A stretch of 64,000 bases of DNA from Buchnera aphidicola (Protaphis terricola). Lineage in GTDB: Bacteria > Pseudomonadota > Gammaproteobacteria > Enterobacterales > Enterobacteriaceae. Numbering within the stretch: the stretch's first letter is position 1; each line of letters starts with the position of its first letter. Position numbers and translations under genes: made by a program. Shown here one piece after another: positions 54,395 through 64,000 of the stretch. Under the pieces are notes generated by a model that saw nothing but the letters and a program-made list of their open reading frames with translations, was not told the DNA's origin and searched no databases. Location: assembly GCF_964059145.1 (NCBI RefSeq), contig NZ_OZ060405.1, positions 124,001-188,000 of the forward strand, written 5' to 3'.

Positions 54395-55411
54395 TTGTCT
54401 TTTAATTCTCAAAAAACATTTTATTTTAATAAAAAATATTCATCTCAAGAGTTTTGTTATCATTTAAAGAAATTATCAAAAAAAAATTTTAAGCGAATTA
54501 TATTGCCTGAATCATATGAACCGCGTATATTAAAAGCTGTTGAGATTTGTAATAATTTAAGAATTGCAAAATGTATTTTATTAGGAAACGCAAAAAAAAT
54601 TTACCAAATAGCTCAGGATAAAGGAATAAATTTAAGTAAAGAAATTGAAATAATAGATCCTTCTTTAATACGAGAAGATTATATATTAAAATTATTAAAG
54701 TTACGTCAAAATAAAGGGATGACTGAGATTCTTGCAAGAAAACAGCTGGAAGATAATATAATTTTAGCAACTTTAATGTTAAAATTTAATCAAGTTGATG
54801 GTTTAGTGTCTGGATCAATAAATACAACAGCTAATACTATACGTCCAGCGTTACAAATTATTAAAACCAGTCCTATTTATTCTTTAGTTTCTTCAGTATT
54901 TTTTATGCTTTTCCCTAAAAAAGTATTTATTTACGGAGATTGTGCAATTAATATTAATCCAAATGCCGAGGAGTTAGCTGAAATTGCTATTCAATCTGCG
55001 CATTCAGCTAAAATTTTTGGTATAGAACCACGTATAGCAATGTTATCTTATTCTAGTGGTAATTCTGGATATGGTGAACAAGTTGAAAAGGTAAAACATG
55101 CAACATCTATTGTAAAATCAAAACAGTCCAATTTAATTATTGAAGGGCCGATTCAATATGATGCAGCTATTTCAAAAAGAGTTGCTCAAATAAAAATACC
55201 AAATTCTTCAATTTTAGGAGATGCAAATATTTTTATTTTTCCAGATTTAAATTCTGGAAATATTACTTATAAAGCAGTTCAACATTCTTTAAAATTAATT
55301 TGTATTGGACCAATGTTACAAGGTTTAAATAAACCAGTAAATGATTTATCAAGAGGAGCATCAATTAAAGATATTGTTTATACAATTTCTTTAACTTCGA
55401 TTCAATCATAA
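54395..55411 (+). CDS. pta: Phosphate acetyltransferase, catalytic domain only (TTG start)
   Basis: Transfers acetyl between CoA and phosphate, paired with AckA. Only 338 residues remain, against 714 in E. coli: the whole protein corresponds to the C-terminal PTA_PTB catalytic domain, starting near [16 protein letters not shown]. Catalytic-domain landmarks are intact: [43 protein letters not shown], and the end [20 protein letters not shown]. The N-terminal regulatory (DRTGG/P-loop-like) half is gone. The TTG start has AAAGGA 7 bases upstream, and short stand-alone Pta enzymes work in other bacteria, so the gene is probably functional rather than a pseudogene. Confidence 0.9.
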   Translation: MSFNSQKTFYFNKKYSSQEFCYHLKKLSKKNFKRIILPESYEPRILKAVEICNNLRIAKCILLGNAKKIYQIAQDKGINLSKEIEIIDPSLIREDYILKLLKLRQNKGMTEILARKQLEDNIILATLMLKFNQVDGLVSGSINTTANTIRPALQIIKTSPIYSLVSSVFFMLFPKKVFIYGDCAININPNAEELAEIAIQSAHSAKIFGIEPRIAMLSYSSGNSGYGEQVEKVKHATSIVKSKQSNLIIEGPIQYDAAISKRVAQIKIPNSSILGDANIFIFPDLNSGNITYKAVQHSLKLICIGPMLQGLNKPVNDLSRGASIKDIVYTISLTSIQS

Positions 55412-55417
55412 TATATT

Positions 55418-55678
55418 TTAAATTTTAATAATTATATTACTTATTGGTTTACAACAACATGGTAATATTTCATTTATTTTAAATAAAGCAGCCATTGGCT
55501 GTTTTATTAAATAAATTATATTACCTTTTAATATTTTAATACGACAAGTTCCACAATATCCAGATTTACATTGGCTTGCTATATATATATTATTTTTTTT
55601 TAATGTAGATAATAATGAGATATTTTTTTTATAAATAATTTTTTTTTTATTTATTATTTCAATAATATAATTATTCAT
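55418..55678 (-). CDS. yfaE: [2Fe-2S] ferredoxin YfaE (NrdB cofactor maintenance)
   Basis: Small ferredoxin that maintains or regenerates the diiron-tyrosyl radical of class Ia ribonucleotide reductase in E. coli. It has 86 residues (E. coli 84). The plant-type cluster motif is SQCKSGYCGTCRIKILKG near residue 36, with the distal cysteine in ILPCCCKP near residue 74. It directly abuts nrdB (no base between the nrdB stop and the yfaE ATG), in the nrdA-nrdB-yfaE order. It converges on pta with six bases between stops. Confidence 0.95.
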   Translation of the reverse strand: MNNYIIEIINKKKIIYKKNISLLSTLKKNNIYIASQCKSGYCGTCRIKILKGNIIYLIKQPMAALFKINEILPCCCKPISNIIIKI

Positions 55679-56809
55679 TTATAATTTAAATTTTTTAAAT
55701 TCGTGGTTAGATATTTCAGAATCAATTTGATTTACTAAATAAGAACTAATTTCTGTTTCTTGTGGTGCATTTTGTATATAATCAGAATTTAACCAAGAAT
55801 CAATCCATGGAATAGGATTAGATTTTTTTTCAAAAGGCATTTTAAAACCTATCGCGTGCATTCTAATATTAGTAATGTATTCTATATATTGACATAATAT
55901 ATCTTTATTTAATCCTAACATAGAACCATCTTGGAATAAATATTCTGCCCATTTTTTTTCTTGTTCAGCAGCAGATATAAAAATTTGAGTAGCTATTTCT
56001 TTACATTCATTTGCAATATTATACATATTTTCATTATTTTTTTTATTATTTAAAAAATATAAAATATGTTGTGTTCCTGTTAAATGCAATGCCTCGTCTC
56101 TTGCGATTAATCTAATAATTTTTGCGTTTCCTTCCATAATTTCTCTTTCTGCGAATGCAAATGAACAAGCAAAACTAACATAAAATCTAATAGCTTCTAA
56201 AACATTAACACTGATTAGACAAAGATATAAATTTTTTTTTAATATGTTTAAATTAATATAAATTGTTTTTTTATTAATAGTATGATTGCCTTCGCCTAAT
56301 AAATGCCAATAGCTTGTCATTTTAATTAGTTTATCATAATAAATAGAAATATCTTGAGCTCTATCGTTGATATTTTTATTATTAATAATATCATCAAAAA
56401 TAATAGATGGATTATTAATAATATTTCTAATTATATGTGTATAAGATCTAGAATGAATTGTTTCTGAAAATGACCATGTTTCAATCCATGTTTCTAATTC
56501 AGGAATAGATATAATAGGAAGAAATGCAATATTTGGGCTTCTTCCTTGAATTGAATCAAGTAATGTTTGATATTTTAAATTACTAATAAAAATATGTTTC
56601 TCATGAGATGGAAGATTTTGAAAATCTATTCTATCTTGTGATAAATCTATTTCTTCTGGTCTCCAAAAAAAAGAAAGTTGTTTTTCAATTAATTTTTCAA
56701 AAATATTATATTTTTGTTGATCATATCGGGCTATATTAACAGATTGTCCGAAAAACATAGGTTCTATAAGTTGATTATTCTTTTTTTTTGAAAATGTTGT
56801 ATAGGACAC
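55679..56809 (-). CDS. nrdB: Ribonucleoside-diphosphate reductase subunit beta (GTG start)
   Basis: Radical-generating R2 subunit of class Ia RNR. With the GTG at 56809 as start it is 376 residues, exactly the E. coli length, beginning (M)[10 protein letters not shown]. The upstream in-frame ATG at 56875 would overlap the 3' end of nrdA and add 22 unmatched residues. The radical tyrosine (E. coli Tyr122, here Tyr123 with the initiator counted) is in [12 protein letters not shown]. The diiron ligands lie in [21 protein letters not shown] and [13 protein letters not shown]. The C-terminal NrdA-docking tail is conserved in type. Confidence 0.97.
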   Translation of the reverse strand: MSYTTFSKKKNNQLIEPMFFGQSVNIARYDQQKYNIFEKLIEKQLSFFWRPEEIDLSQDRIDFQNLPSHEKHIFISNLKYQTLLDSIQGRSPNIAFLPIISIPELETWIETWSFSETIHSRSYTHIIRNIINNPSIIFDDIINNKNINDRAQDISIYYDKLIKMTSYWHLLGEGNHTINKKTIYINLNILKKNLYLCLISVNVLEAIRFYVSFACSFAFAEREIMEGNAKIIRLIARDEALHLTGTQHILYFLNNKKNNENMYNIANECKEIATQIFISAAEQEKKWAEYLFQDGSMLGLNKDILCQYIEYITNIRMHAIGFKMPFEKKSNPIPWIDSWLNSDYIQNAPQETEISSYLVNQIDSEISNHEFKKFKL

Positions 56810-56847
56810 TTTTTTATACCTAAAAAATAAATTTTTTTTATGTTTTA

Positions 56848-59136
56848 TTATATAATACAAGAACCACTTGTACAATTATCTTCTTTATTTCTTTCTAATA
56901 CATCAAAATTATAACTTTCTTCAGCACCATCTCTAGTATTTTGGTAATATAAAGTTTTTATTCCTAATTTATATGATAAAAGTAAATCGTATAATAGTTG
57001 TTTCATTGGTATTTTTTCATTTAAAAATCGTTTTGGATCATAGTTAGTATTAACCGAAATAGATTGATCGATAAATTTTTGCATAATAGCTGTGAGTTCT
57101 AAATATCCAGTATTATTTGGTATATCCCAGAGTAATTCATATTGAGATTTTAATTTTTTATATTCAGGTACAACTTGTTTCAACATACCATCTTTTGATG
57201 CTTTAATACTAATAAACCCTCTTGGTGGTTCAATTCCATTAGTAGCATTTGAAATTTGAGAAGAAGTTTCCGATGGCATCAAAGCTGATAAAGTAGAATT
57301 TCTTAATCCATATTTTTTAATTTTTTTTCGTAGTAACTTCCAATTTAAATGCAAAGGTTCATGACATATTATATCTATATCTTTTTTATATGTATCAATT
57401 GGTAATTTACCTAAATAATAATTAGTTTGATTAAATAATATACATGCACCTTTTTCTTTCGCTAATTCACAAGATGCTTTTAATAAATAATATTGAATTG
57501 CTTCAAAAGTTTTATGTGTTAAATTTTTAGCGCTTCCATCTGAATAACGAACTTTATTTTTAGCTAAATAATATGCAAAATTAATTACACCTATACCTAA
57601 AGAACGTCTTGAAATAGAAGATTTTTTTGCGCATTTAATAGGGTAGCTTTGATATTCTAATATTTCATCTAATGCACGTACTGATAGTCTTGACAATTCT
57701 TTAAGTTCTTTTAAATTTTTTATTTTTCCTAAATTTAAAGCTGATAATGTACAAAGAGCTATTTCTCCATTTGTGTCATAAATATCATTGAGTGGTTTTG
57801 TAGGTAAGGTAATTTCTAAACATAAATTGGATTGTTTTATTGGTGCTACTTTTGGGTTAAAAGGACTATGTGAATTGCAATGATCTACGTTTTGTATATA
57901 AATACGTCCTGTAGAAGTTCTTTCACGCATAATTAGAGAAAATAAATCAATTGCTTTAATAGTTTTTTTTCTTATATTTTTATTTTTTTCATATTGAATA
58001 TACATTTCTTTAAATTTTTTTTGATCAGAAAAAAATACTATATATAATTCTGGGACATCATGAGGGCTAAATAATGTAATATTTTGACCTGATAGCATTC
58101 TTTTATACATTAATTTATTAATTTGAACAGCGTAATCGAGATGACGTACTCTATTTTCTTCAATACCCCGATTATTTTTTAAAATTAATAAATTTTCAAT
58201 TTCAAAATGCCATATTGGATAAAATATTGTTGCAGCACCTCCTCTAACACCTCCTTGTGAACAAGATTTAACTGCACTTTGAAAATGTTTATAGAAAGGA
58301 ATACATCCTGTATGAAATGCTTCTCCATTTCGAATAGGGCTTCCTAAAGCTCTAATTTGACCAGCATTAATTCCAATTCCTGCTCGTTGTGAAACGTATT
58401 TTACAATACAACTAGTAGTTGCATTAATAGAATTTAGATTATCTGCGCACTCAATTAACACACAAGAGCTAAATTGACGAGTTGGTGTTCTTACACCAGA
58501 CATAATTGGAGTAGGTAATGAGATTTTAAAAGTAGAAATTGCGTCATAAAAACGTTGTATATAATTCATTCGAATTGTTTTAGGATATTTAGAAAACAAG
58601 CATGCAGATATTAAAACATATAAAAATTGAGCGCTTTCATAAATTTTTCCAGTAATTCGGTTTTGTAGTAAATATTTTCCTTCTAATTGTTTTACGGCAG
58701 CATAAGAAAAATTCATATCACGATGATGATCAATAAAAGAATTCATTATTGTATATTCTTCATGGGAATAATCTTTTAATAAATTTTTATCGTATTTTCC
58801 TAGTTGAACTAATTTCTTTACATGTTTATATAATTTAGGAGGTTCGAATTGACCATATGCTTTTTTTCTAAGATGAAAAATAGAAAGTCTAGCAGCCATA
58901 TATTGATAATCAGGTGTATCTTCAGAAATCAAATCTGCTGCTGCTTTTATGATTGTTTCATGTATATTAATAGTTGTTATATTATTATAGAATTGAATTC
59001 TTGATTTTAATTCTACTTGAGAAACAGAAATATCTTCTAGTCCATTAGAAGCCCAGTTTAAAACTTTATGAATTTTATCTAAATTAATTTGTTCTTTCCT
59101 TCCATTACGTTTAATTACAAATAGATTATTTTTCAT
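56848..59136 (-). CDS. nrdA: Ribonucleoside-diphosphate reductase subunit alpha
   Basis: Catalytic R1 subunit of class Ia RNR. It has 762 residues (E. coli 761). The N-terminal ATP-cone allosteric domain begins [22 protein letters not shown]. Substrate-site and radical-site cysteines are visible in [15 protein letters not shown] and [10 protein letters not shown]. The C-terminal redox pair for thioredoxin/glutaredoxin is retained as CTSGSC. Located 38 bases upstream of nrdB on the same strand, in one operon with yfaE. Its own upstream neighbour on the minus strand is gyrA, 70 bases away. Confidence 0.98.
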   Translation of the reverse strand: MKNNLFVIKRNGRKEQINLDKIHKVLNWASNGLEDISVSQVELKSRIQFYNNITTINIHETIIKAAADLISEDTPDYQYMAARLSIFHLRKKAYGQFEPPKLYKHVKKLVQLGKYDKNLLKDYSHEEYTIMNSFIDHHRDMNFSYAAVKQLEGKYLLQNRITGKIYESAQFLYVLISACLFSKYPKTIRMNYIQRFYDAISTFKISLPTPIMSGVRTPTRQFSSCVLIECADNLNSINATTSCIVKYVSQRAGIGINAGQIRALGSPIRNGEAFHTGCIPFYKHFQSAVKSCSQGGVRGGAATIFYPIWHFEIENLLILKNNRGIEENRVRHLDYAVQINKLMYKRMLSGQNITLFSPHDVPELYIVFFSDQKKFKEMYIQYEKNKNIRKKTIKAIDLFSLIMRERTSTGRIYIQNVDHCNSHSPFNPKVAPIKQSNLCLEITLPTKPLNDIYDTNGEIALCTLSALNLGKIKNLKELKELSRLSVRALDEILEYQSYPIKCAKKSSISRRSLGIGVINFAYYLAKNKVRYSDGSAKNLTHKTFEAIQYYLLKASCELAKEKGACILFNQTNYYLGKLPIDTYKKDIDIICHEPLHLNWKLLRKKIKKYGLRNSTLSALMPSETSSQISNATNGIEPPRGFISIKASKDGMLKQVVPEYKKLKSQYELLWDIPNNTGYLELTAIMQKFIDQSISVNTNYDPKRFLNEKIPMKQLLYDLLLSYKLGIKTLYYQNTRDGAEESYNFDVLERNKEDNCTSGSCII

Positions 59137-59206
59137 ATTTATTCAACTTATGTTATAAATATATGTTTTTAATTTTATTTTGTATTTAATTATTAATATA
59201 TTTTTA

Positions 59207-61726
59207 TTAGATATTATTTATAATAGGTTTAACAATTCTTTGTAAAGCAACAACTTTTTCGTTTTTTGATGTTCGTATTAAAATTACGCCTTGTGTGTTT
59301 CTTTTTAAAACTCCTATTTCTGAAACTCTAATTCTAACTAATGTTCCTGCATTGGTGATCATCATAATTTGATCTTTTTCTACAACTTGTATTGCCCCAA
59401 TAATTTTTCCATTTTTTTTTGTTATTTTAATAGAAATTACCCCTTTTGTCGCACGTGATTTAATTGGAAAATCAGAAATTTTTGTTCGCTTACCATATCC
59501 ATTATTAGTTGCTATTAAAATAGTTTCTTTTTGATGAGGAACAATTAATGAAACTACTTTATCATTTTTTATAATTTTAATACCTTTGACACCAGATGCA
59601 GTTCTTCCCATCGTTCTAACACTATTTTCTGAAAATTGAACTACTTTTCCATTTTGTGTAAATAACATAATATTATTATTTCCATTAGTTAATGCTACTC
59701 CAATTAATTGATCATTAGCTCTTAAATTAATAGCTATAATTCCAGCAGATCTAGGTTTTTGAAATTTTTTTAAAGAAGTTTTTTTAACTATACCTTGTTC
59801 AGTTGCCATAAAAATATAAAGATTATCTTTATATTTATTTACAGGTAAAATAGCTGTAATTCTTTCTTTATGATTTAATGGTAGTAAATTAACTATAGGT
59901 TTACCTTTGGCATGTCGGCTTGACTCTGGTAATTGATATACTTTCATCCAATATAAAATACCTCGACTTGAAAAACATAAAATCATATCATGTGTATTAG
60001 CTATTACTAAGTTTTGTATAAAATCTGCTTCTTTAATTTTAGCTGCAGATTTACCCTTTCCTCCTCTTTTTTGCGCATTATAATCTGAAATAGGTTGATA
60101 TTTTACATATCCAGAATGAGAGAGTGTAACTACTACATCTTCTTGGTTTATTAAATCTTCGATACTAATATTATTATGATTTTCAGTAATTTCTGTTTTT
60201 CTTTTATCATGAAAATTACACTGTATAGATATTAATTCTTTTTTAATTACTGATAACATACGATGTGGATTTTTTAGTATTTCTTCTAGTTCGTTAATTT
60301 TTTTTATTAAATTATTATATTCTAAAGTAATTTTGTTTTGTTCTAAATTTGTTAATCGTTGCAAACGTAAATCTAAAATAGCTTGTACTTGTTTTTCAGT
60401 AAAATAGTAGTAATTAATTTTTTTATTTGATTTTTTTATTTTTGAAGTGTTCTGAATATGATATTTTTCATTATCATAAATCCATTTTTTTTCTATTATA
60501 AGTTTTTTTGCTTCTATTGAATTTTTTGAATTTTTTATTAAATTAATAATTGTATTTAAATTTATTAAAGCAACATTTAATCCTTCTAAAATATGACTTC
60601 TTTTAAGTGATTTTTTTAAGTCAAAAATACTACGACGTGTAACAACTTCTTTTCTGTGTAATATAAAAAATTTTATTATTTCTTTTAAAGATAAAGTTTT
60701 TGGTTGTCCCTGACATAATGCAACCATATTAATTCCAAAAGAAACTTGTAATTGTGTAAGAGAATATAATTGATTTAAAATAATTTCTGATAAAGCTTCT
60801 TTTTTTATTTCGATTACAATTCTCATACCATCTTTATCAGATTCATCACGTAAGGCTGAAATTCCTTCAATTCTTTTTTCTTTTACCAGTTCTGCTATTT
60901 TTTCTATTAAACGTGATTTATTAACTTGATAAGGAATTTCATAAAAAATAATACTTTCTTTATTATTTTTTTTATTTTTTTCAATTTTATTTCGAGCTCG
61001 AATGTAAATTTTTCCTTTTCCAGTTCGATATGCTTCTTCAATACCTGATTTTCCATTAATAATTCCATAAGTAGGAAAATCTGGACCTGGAATATATTTA
61101 ATTAATTCTTCGATTGTAATATTATTATTTTCTATATATGCTAAACATCCATTAATTACTTCATATAAATTATGTGGGGGAATATTTGTTGCCATTCCAA
61201 CAGCTATACCAGATGAACCATTAATTAATAAATTTGGTATTTTTGATGGTAATATTTCTGGAATATATTCAGTTCTATCGTAGTTAGGTAAAAATTCTAC
61301 AGTATTTTTTTCTAAATCTGTTAATAATTCATGTGCAATTTTAGACATACGAATTTCTGTATATCTCATTGCTGCTGCAGCATCCCCATCTATTGAACCA
61401 AAATTTCCTTGACCATCTATTAACATATATCTTAATGAAAAATTTTGTGCCATACGTACTATTGAATCATATACAGCTGAATCACCATGTGGATGATATT
61501 TACCAATTACATCTCCTACTATTCTAGCAGATTTTTTATATGGTTTATTCCAATCATTATTTAATATATACATTGCAAATAATATTCTTCGATGAACTGG
61601 TTTTAAACCATCTCTAACATCAGGTAAAGCTCGACCTATTATGACAGACATAGCATAATCTAAATAAGAACTTTTTAATTCTTCTTCAATATTCACTTGT
61701 CTTATCTTTCGTGCAAGTTCTTTCAT
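59207..61726 (-). CDS. gyrA: DNA gyrase subunit A
   Basis: Breakage-reunion subunit of DNA gyrase. It has 839 residues (E. coli 875); the difference is mainly the missing acidic C-terminal tail. The catalytic Arg121-Tyr122 pair is in [10 protein letters not shown]. The quinolone-determining region keeps the sensitive-type Ser83 and Asp87 ([17 protein letters not shown]). The C-terminal beta-pinwheel has the GyrA box as [10 protein letters not shown], which distinguishes it from ParC. The start [29 protein letters not shown] is typical. Confidence 0.98.
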   Translation of the reverse strand: MKELARKIRQVNIEEELKSSYLDYAMSVIIGRALPDVRDGLKPVHRRILFAMYILNNDWNKPYKKSARIVGDVIGKYHPHGDSAVYDSIVRMAQNFSLRYMLIDGQGNFGSIDGDAAAAMRYTEIRMSKIAHELLTDLEKNTVEFLPNYDRTEYIPEILPSKIPNLLINGSSGIAVGMATNIPPHNLYEVINGCLAYIENNNITIEELIKYIPGPDFPTYGIINGKSGIEEAYRTGKGKIYIRARNKIEKNKKNNKESIIFYEIPYQVNKSRLIEKIAELVKEKRIEGISALRDESDKDGMRIVIEIKKEALSEIILNQLYSLTQLQVSFGINMVALCQGQPKTLSLKEIIKFFILHRKEVVTRRSIFDLKKSLKRSHILEGLNVALINLNTIINLIKNSKNSIEAKKLIIEKKWIYDNEKYHIQNTSKIKKSNKKINYYYFTEKQVQAILDLRLQRLTNLEQNKITLEYNNLIKKINELEEILKNPHRMLSVIKKELISIQCNFHDKRKTEITENHNNISIEDLINQEDVVVTLSHSGYVKYQPISDYNAQKRGGKGKSAAKIKEADFIQNLVIANTHDMILCFSSRGILYWMKVYQLPESSRHAKGKPIVNLLPLNHKERITAILPVNKYKDNLYIFMATEQGIVKKTSLKKFQKPRSAGIIAINLRANDQLIGVALTNGNNNIMLFTQNGKVVQFSENSVRTMGRTASGVKGIKIIKNDKVVSLIVPHQKETILIATNNGYGKRTKISDFPIKSRATKGVISIKITKKNGKIIGAIQVVEKDQIMMITNAGTLVRIRVSEIGVLKRNTQGVILIRTSKNEKVVALQRIVKPIINNI

Positions 61727-61949
61727 ATAACTATTATCTCTTTTAAACTAATAAAATTAAGTAAAAATTATAACATAATTGATAACTCAGATGAACGTAA
61801 AGAAATAGATTATAAATTTAAAAATTTTTTATATTGTTTATTTTAAATGAAAGTATTAAAATAATAGTTAGTCAAAAATAATTCTTAAAATGTTGAATAT
61901 TAAAAATAATATTTTTTCAATTTTAATTAATTAAATATGAGATTTTTTT

Positions 61950-62654
61950 ATGAAAGATGAAGAAAAAAAATTAATAGAAAATTTATTTTATCGTTTAAAA
62001 AATGCTGAATTAAATTCTTCAGATCGTGATGATGGTGCAAATAATTTGATTCAAGATTTAGTAAAAAAGCAGCCATACTCTTCTTATTACATGGTTCAAA
62101 CAATATTAATTCAAGAAACTGCAATTAAAAAATTAAGTTTAAAAATCGAAGAATTAGAAAATAAATTATCTACGATTGATATTAAAAATAAAAAGCCAAG
62201 TTTTTTATCTAGTTTTTTTAAAAAGGAACCTAATTCTTTAGAAAAATCTAATAGTATTTGGGAAAAAAATTCAAATATTCCAAGATCATGCAATCATATG
62301 CCAACTTCTACTTCAACTATAGGTCCTATAACAAATAATAGTAGCAGTGGTTTTCTTAAAAATGCATTACAAACTGCAACTGGTGTAGCAGGAGGGATGA
62401 TTTTAGGTAATATGTTAATGAATATTTTTAACCATAGTAAACCGGAAGAAGAAATATTTGATACTATTAATAATGAACATGTAATATCTAATTTAGATCA
62501 TGATGGATCTTATGATTATAATGATAATAGTTTGGTAGACTATAATGATCAAAATGACTTTGTAGATTCTGAAAATTTATCTAATTTTGATGAATATGAA
62601 AATACTAATGATATTAATGACATAAGTGATATTAACGATGATAATTTTATTTAA
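61950..62654 (+). CDS. DUF2076-family protein of unknown function
   Basis: A 234-residue protein resembling the DUF2076 family found in proteobacteria. The N-terminal 75 residues are helical and charged, with a likely coiled coil at 55-75 (IKKLSLKIEELENKL). A basic, low-complexity linker follows at 76-130. A glycine-containing hydrophobic segment at 133-160 (TGVAGGMILGNMLMNIF) is the most conserved part and could be amphipathic or membrane-associated. The last 70 residues are very acidic and rich in Asp and Asn. No enzymatic motif is visible. It is divergent from gyrA and converges on the peroxiredoxin gene. I do not know its function. Confidence 0.8.
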   Translation: MKDEEKKLIENLFYRLKNAELNSSDRDDGANNLIQDLVKKQPYSSYYMVQTILIQETAIKKLSLKIEELENKLSTIDIKNKKPSFLSSFFKKEPNSLEKSNSIWEKNSNIPRSCNHMPTSTSTIGPITNNSSSGFLKNALQTATGVAGGMILGNMLMNIFNHSKPEEEIFDTINNEHVISNLDHDGSYDYNDNSLVDYNDQNDFVDSENLSNFDEYENTNDINDISDINDDNFI

Positions 62655-62705
62655 TAATTTTTAAAAAATATAATAATTTTTTTCATTAAAATTTTTAATT
62701 CAAAT

Positions 62706-62731
62706 AAAGCCAGCATATATTTGCTGACTTT
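62706..62731. terminator. Hairpin between convergent DUF2076 gene and ahpC
   Basis: Left arm AAAGCCAGCA (62706-62715) pairs with 62722-62731 with one mismatch and a 6-base loop, flanked by A- and T-rich DNA on both sides. It lies in the 98-base gap between two convergent genes and is the only GC-containing element there. It fits a bidirectional terminator. Confidence 0.72.
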
Positions 62732-62752
62732 AAAATAATTTTTTAAGTAATA

Positions 62753-63349
62753 TTATGAGTAGTGTTTATTTAAATATGAAGAAACTCCTTCTACAGAAGT
62801 TTGTATACCGTCTTTTCCTGGTTTCCAATTAGCTGGACAAACTTCTCCATATTTATTATGAAATTCTATAGCATCTATCATACGTATTATTTCATTAATA
62901 TTACGTCCGAATGGAAGATCATTAATTGTTTGGTGGCGAACAATCCAATTTTTATCAATTAAAAATGAGGCTCTTAGTGCTACATTTAATTCTGGATGCT
63001 CAATACCGTAGGATTTTTGAATTTCATGTTTTATATCAGAAATCATAGGAAATTTAATTTTTCCAATTCCTCCATTTTTAGGGAGTGTTTTTTGCCATGC
63101 TTGATGTACAAACACGCTATCAATAGATACACCTACAATTTTTACATTTCTTTTTTTAAATTCTTCATAAGATTTATTAAATTCTATAATTTCAGAGGGG
63201 CATACAAAAGTAAAGTCCATTGGCCAAAAAAATAAAACAATTGCTTGACCTTCAGAATATTTTTTTAGATCAAAAATATTTGTAATTTTTCCATTATCTA
63301 AAACTGCTGGAGCTTGAAAATTTGGTGCTTTTTTTGTTACTAATATCAT
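62753..63349 (-). CDS. ahpC: Alkyl hydroperoxide reductase C / 2-Cys peroxiredoxin
   Basis: Typical 2-Cys peroxiredoxin reducing hydrogen and organic peroxides; in Buchnera this gene is often named tsaA. It has 198 residues (E. coli AhpC 187). The peroxidatic cysteine is Cys50 in MDFTFVCPSEI and the resolving cysteine is Cys171 in GEVCPANWKPG. The conserved active-site Arg is in ALRASFLID. No ahpF is adjacent, so a thioredoxin-type reductant is likely. It is divergent from ung. Confidence 0.95.
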   Translation of the reverse strand: MILVTKKAPNFQAPAVLDNGKITNIFDLKKYSEGQAIVLFFWPMDFTFVCPSEIIEFNKSYEEFKKRNVKIVGVSIDSVFVHQAWQKTLPKNGGIGKIKFPMISDIKHEIQKSYGIEHPELNVALRASFLIDKNWIVRHQTINDLPFGRNINEIIRMIDAIEFHNKYGEVCPANWKPGKDGIQTSVEGVSSYLNKHYS

Positions 63350-63412
63350 ATTTTTTTCCTTTTATTTTATTAAATATTAATTATATTTTTTTAATTTTAG
63401 AGAGAATTTATT

Positions 63413-64000
63413 ATGAAAAATAGTTTAACTTGGAAAAAACTTTTATCTCAAGAAAAAAAAAAAATATTTTTTGGATATTATTAATTATATTAAAAAAGAA
63501 CGTTTAAAAAAAATAATATATCCATCTTCAAAAGATGTATTTCATGCTTTTTTTCTGACTCCATTTGAGAAAATAAAAGTAGTTATTATAGGACAAGATC
63601 CTTATTTTTCAAAAAATCAAGCACATGGTTTAGCATTTTCGGTACTTAAAAAAAAAACTATACCATCTTCTTTAAAAAATATATATAAAGAATTAAATAA
63701 TGATTTTAAAAAAAATTATATATTTCCTCATGGTTGTCTTGAAAATTGGGCTTATCAAGGTGTTTTTTTATTAAATACTATTTTAACTGTTGAATCAGGA
63801 AAACCAAAATCCCATAATCATATAGGGTGGGAAACGTTTACTAATAAAGTTATTTTTTATATTAGTAAATATAAAAAATCTATTATATTTTTACTTTGGG
63901 GAAAAAACGCACAAAAAAAAATTAATTTAATTGATATTAATAAGCATTATATTTTAACAGCACCACATCCTTCTCCATTTTCAGCGCATCGAGGTTTTTT
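63413..64000 (+). CDS. ung: Uracil-DNA glycosylase, frameshifted as read at a 12-A tract; 3' end outside window
   Basis: Removes uracil from DNA at the start of base-excision repair. The ATG at 63413 opens SLTWKKLLSQEKK, matching the E. coli N terminus, then meets twelve A's (63453-63464). Read literally it ends in TAA after 23 codons. Removing one A (or adding two) joins it to a frame open from 63465 to the window edge with all family motifs: YPSSKDVFHAF, IIGQDPY with the catalytic Asp, GLAFSV, GVFLLNTILTV, LLWGKNAQ and TAPHPSPFSAHRG. A TTG at 63471 could restart translation, but without a ribosome-binding site. It is either a slippage-rescued gene, an early pseudogene, or a homopolymer sequencing error. 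Confidence 0.9.

Noticed and set aside
56810..56875. Longer NrdB starting inside the nrdA 3' end
   Set aside because: The 22 extra residues do not match NrdB; the GTG at 56809 aligns with the E. coli start and restores the 376-residue length.

Overview
The window is a gene-dense, extremely AT-rich piece of a reduced gammaproteobacterial chromosome. Gene content, gene order and protein similarity to Escherichia coli point to Buchnera aphidicola, the obligate aphid endosymbiont, or a very close relative. This assignment comes from recalled gene order and families, not from a search. There are no phage genes, insertion sequences, CRISPR arrays, rRNA genes or recognisable tRNA genes.

Layout. 1-9.8 kb: pheT (5' end outside the window), ihfA, queA, tgt, yajC, then glyS-glyQ on the minus strand, nfo and rplY. 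9.8-25.0 kb: a block collinear with the E. coli 0-1 min region (yabI, surA, rsmA, apaH, folA, carB, carA, dapB, ispH, lspA, ileS, ribF) with many E. coli genes missing between the survivors. 25.2-28.9 kb: rpsT, dnaJ and dnaK, with a sigma-32 type promoter upstream of dnaK. 29.0-43.9 kb: the complete complex I operon nuoA-nuoN. 44.0-52.5 kb: alx/terC-like gene, folC, cvpA, prs, ispE, prfA, prmC, sirB1, nadE. 52.6-55.4 kb: ackA and a shortened pta. 55.4-61.7 kb: yfaE-nrdB-nrdA and gyrA. The right end has a DUF2076 gene, an ahpC/tsaA peroxiredoxin and ung, which runs off the window.

Together the genes cover translation and tRNA modification, proton-pumping respiration with acetate/acetyl-phosphate metabolism, amino-acid and pyrimidine precursor supply (dapB, carAB), dNTP synthesis, isoprenoid, flavin and NAD synthesis, protein folding, and a minimal repair set (nfo, ung).

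The most notable observation is that two genes, nuoE (9-A tract) and ung (12-A tract), are out of frame only at an A-homopolymer near the start codon and are otherwise perfectly conserved. That is the pattern expected of genes rescued by RNA-polymerase slippage, although homopolymer sequencing error must be excluded. Other points are a catalytic-domain-only Pta, a GC-rich hairpin between dnaK and dnaJ, an exact 21-bp tandem duplication in the rpsT leader, and several non-ATG starts. I found no convincing wholly new system; this is mostly an ordinary, conserved endosymbiont backbone.
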